From JTS-RE37 sp041743975 (GTDB taxonomy: Bacteria; Bacteroidota; Bacteroidia; Flavobacteriales; Flavobacteriaceae): a DNA stretch of 14,738 nucleotides. The stretch lies in the NCBI GenBank assembly GCA_041743975.1, contig JBGTLT010000184.1:1-14738 (forward strand), given 5' to 3'. A program made the translations under genes and the position numbers. Below, piece by piece: positions 12,824 through 14,738 of the stretch; position 1 is the first letter of the stretch; each line of letters starts with the position of its first letter. Under the pieces are notes generated by a model that did not search any database, was not told the DNA's origin, and worked only from the letters and a program-made list of their open reading frames with translations.

Positions 12824-13831
12824 TCATAAAATAAAGCCGTTTTCCCGGGCATGGGCAATAGCCTGGTCACTGTGGTCTACCAAAAGCACAGGGGTGGTCT
12901 TGTAATTCTCAAATAAACCTTTGACCCGCATCATCCGTTTTTTGTGCTTAACACTCCTGAGGTAGATAGCAAGGATATTATCCGGATAGGCTTCGGCAAT
13001 TTCGATATAAATATCAGCATCGTGTTCCCCACTATCCCCGATAAGTATAAACTTCAGTTCAGGGTAGGTTTTAAGGATATTCAATATCTCCTTTTGTTTC
13101 TGGGGTTTTTCGGTAACTCGATTCCTGTTTTTGAAGCTTGATAAATTCCTAAGCAGTATGGGCCCCTTTGGAAAATTGTTGTTTTTCAGGAAAAACTCGA
13201 GGTACAAGTAGAGGTTCCAGGGACTATGGCTGACATAGAAAATGGGATTGGCATCCTTGCCTGACTTGCCCAGGTGGAGCATATGATAAAAGCGGGCAGC
13301 CCCTTCGAGGGGGATCCGTTTTTCAGCCCTCTTGAAGAGCGTGTTTTTGATTACCTGCCATTTTAAGGAGCTGACTATCCCGGTATGGAGTATCGTATCA
13401 TCGATATCGCTGATCACACCAAAGGTCGCTTCTTTGGAAGGGATCAGGATTTCTCCCGGGAACCGGTTCTCATTCCGGATTTCCCGTTGAACCGCTGCCT
13501 CATCATAGGAAGTTTCATATGCCAGCCATCCTTCCTCATTGGCCATCTCCCTGAGGCCTTCTACGGCCGTTTCAAACAAATAATACCCCTCTCCGTCGGT
13601 TTCTGAATAATAGACGGAATTGTCGGGAAGTTTAATGGACAGCCGGGTATGCCGGATCTCATCCGCATCAAAGCGTTTCCAACTGTTCCATAACAACAGG
13701 AGGAATCCTTTTTTGGTAAGGTCAATATTTTCATCTTCCAGTGCCCTTCCCCGGGCATAGAGGTGGTTGTCCGTTCCGTAGCTCTGAAAGGATATTACCT
13801 GTAACGGGTCTTTATTAGAGAACAATTTCAT
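12824..13831 (-). CDS. App1-type HAD phosphatase (DUF2183, phosphatidate-phosphatase-like)
   Basis: This 335-aa protein resembles the catalytic domain of yeast App1, a Mg-dependent phosphatidate phosphatase of the HAD superfamily. HAD motif I is SDIDDTI (Asp142, Asp144, Thr146). Motif II is in FYVSHSPWNLY (Ser201), a lysine-rich segment near 239-247 supplies motif III, and motif IV is LIGDSGEHDADIY (Asp266, Asp271). The N-terminal 130 residues contain RHTRLSIKLPDNSVYYSETDGEGYYLF, a beta-rich region seen in bacterial App1-like proteins. No signal peptide or membrane segment is apparent. It starts 3 nt after the DUF4010 gene, so the two form an operon. The bacterial substrate is unknown; lipid phosphatase activity is inferred from family only. 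Confidence 0.85.
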   Translation of the reverse strand: MKLFSNKDPLQVISFQSYGTDNHLYARGRALEDENIDLTKKGFLLLLWNSWKRFDADEIRHTRLSIKLPDNSVYYSETDGEGYYLFETAVEGLREMANEEGWLAYETSYDEAAVQREIRNENRFPGEILIPSKEATFGVISDIDDTILHTGIVSSLKWQVIKNTLFKRAEKRIPLEGAARFYHMLHLGKSGKDANPIFYVSHSPWNLYLYLEFFLKNNNFPKGPILLRNLSSFKNRNRVTEKPQKQKEILNILKTYPELKFILIGDSGEHDADIYIEIAEAYPDNILAIYLRSVKHKKRMMRVKGLFENYKTTPVLLVDHSDQAIAHARENGFIL

Positions 13832-13834
13832 AAT

Positions 13835-14738
13835 CTACAAATGCCATGTTTCAGGCCACAACCAGATTAGCAACAACCCGGCAGCCACGGACATCCCAAA
13901 AGATATCCCAATCAGTTTTGCGAGTTTCCTGGTCCCAAGGACTGCTGCCATGACCCCTTTGAATACCAGATTGGAAAGGGCTGCCAATAAGATCAGTTTC
14001 CAACCCATGGCAGCTTCCAGGCGGTCATCCTTCATGAGATTGGAGAGGGAGAGGGTTATGGCATCCACATCGGTAAGCCCGCTGAGAATAGAAACTATAT
14101 AAAGTGCACTATTCCCTAATTCCTTTTTTGCAAAGGCCACGGCCAGCAAGATAATACCATATAACAGGCCAAAGACCAGGGCACTTTTAAATTGTGCGGG
14201 ATTCTTCGGCTCGGGCATTTGATTCTCCGAATCCTCTTTCCGTATAGCGTAATATAAAATTCCGCATATAATCGCCATAAAAACAAATTCAATAAGGATG
14301 GGGACTATGATAGCAGCTAATTTTTCAGGGATGATCACTCCAACCTCTATCAGCACCCGCAAAAGGGAAATGGCGGAAGCCGCAGTGATCACAAAGGCCG
14401 CTAATTTTTCAATATTGCCGTTATTGGCCGTTTTCCGTGCATAACTTACGGTAGTGGCCGTACTGCTGATCAACCCTCCCAGGATACCATTGGACAGGAT
14501 GCCCGCCCTTTTCCCGAGGAACTTGTAGATGAAATAACCGATCACACTAATTCCCACGATCAGCGTGATCATCAGCCAGATATTACGTGGATTCAATACG
14601 TTGAGGGGGCCAAAGGTTTCATTGGGAAGTATGGGCAGGATGATCAGGGAGATACCGGCAAAGGTCATGATGGCCGACATGTCCTTCTCCTCCAGGCCTT
14701 TGATGAAATTATGCAGATGATCCTTCAGGTAGAGCAAC
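13835..14738 (-). CDS. MgtC/SapB-related integral membrane protein (DUF4010 part), 5' end missing
   Basis: About 301 residues are visible and the frame is open to the window edge, so the true start lies outside; TTG at 14737 is not a credible start. The product is strongly hydrophobic, with about eight membrane segments, for example MTFAGISLIILPILP, IWLMITLIVGISVIGYFIY, IIVPILIEFVFMAIICGILYYAI, ALVFGLLYGIILLAVAF and GISFGMSVAAGLLLIWLW. Conserved-looking stretches ILGGLISSTATTVSYARKT and LSGLTDVDAITLSLSNL are typical of the DUF4010 domain that follows an MgtC/SapB domain in proteins of about 420 aa; the missing N-terminus should be that domain. Function is not established. It lies directly upstream of, and probably co-transcribed with, the App1-like phosphatase gene. 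Confidence 0.85.
   Translation of the reverse strand, partial: LLYLKDHLHNFIKGLEEKDMSAIMTFAGISLIILPILPNETFGPLNVLNPRNIWLMITLIVGISVIGYFIYKFLGKRAGILSNGILGGLISSTATTVSYARKTANNGNIEKLAAFVITAASAISLLRVLIEVGVIIPEKLAAIIVPILIEFVFMAIICGILYYAIRKEDSENQMPEPKNPAQFKSALVFGLLYGIILLAVAFAKKELGNSALYIVSILSGLTDVDAITLSLSNLMKDDRLEAAMGWKLILLAALSNLVFKGVMAAVLGTRKLAKLIGISFGMSVAAGLLLIWLWPETWHL

Noticed and set aside
12805..12835. Possible bidirectional terminator between the convergent kinase and phosphatase genes
   Set aside because: Only a 4-bp GGGT/ACCC pairing without a U tract is visible.

Overview
The window looks like a Bacteroidota chromosome, most likely family Flavobacteriaceae. The proteins resemble that group: a sulfite reductase with a HEPN tail, a MetX-aspartokinase-homoserine dehydrogenase fusion, and MetK beginning MAYLFTSES. 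Several gene starts follow TAnnTTTG boxes, the Bacteroidota -7 element, and Shine-Dalgarno sites are weak or absent. There are no mobile elements, tRNAs, rRNAs or CRISPR arrays. This is a core-metabolism locus, and the genus is not resolved.

Almost everything is on the minus strand, so the window is best read from right to left. 14738-12824: the 3' part of a DUF4010/MgtC-like membrane protein, then an App1-type HAD phosphatase. 12198-12812 (plus strand): a deoxynucleoside kinase that converges on the phosphatase gene and diverges from metK. 12052-10586: metK behind a putative SAM-II riboswitch. 10546-4157: a methionine operon behind a SAM-I riboswitch, containing metY (O-acetylhomoserine sulfhydrylase), a three-module homoserine acyltransferase/aspartokinase/homoserine dehydrogenase gene, and metZ (second sulfhydrylase). 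4031-3621: an Rrf2-family regulator with four clustered cysteines. 3410-1: sulfate assimilation, with cysH, the sulfite reductase-HEPN gene, and the siroheme gene cobA/sumT, which runs off the left end.

The genes form one pathway. CysH makes sulfite, Sir (using siroheme that needs SumT) makes sulfide, the fusion protein makes activated homoserine from aspartate, MetY and MetZ join sulfide to it, and MetK turns methionine into SAM. The ATP sulfurylase genes and the final methionine synthase are not in the window.

The most notable content is regulatory. Two structurally unrelated SAM aptamers, SAM-I before metY and a SAM-II-like element with an inserted hairpin region before metK, lie about 1.4 kb apart on one strand. 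A dyad, CTATAG-N5-6-TAGA, occurs three times and only in the two gaps upstream of cysH and sir, next to the rrf2 gene. It is a candidate operator for a cysteine/sulfide-sensing regulator. Other points are a strong GC hairpin between metY and the fusion gene, and an 8-nt stretch in the metK leader that is exactly complementary to the SAM-II ligand-binding strand.
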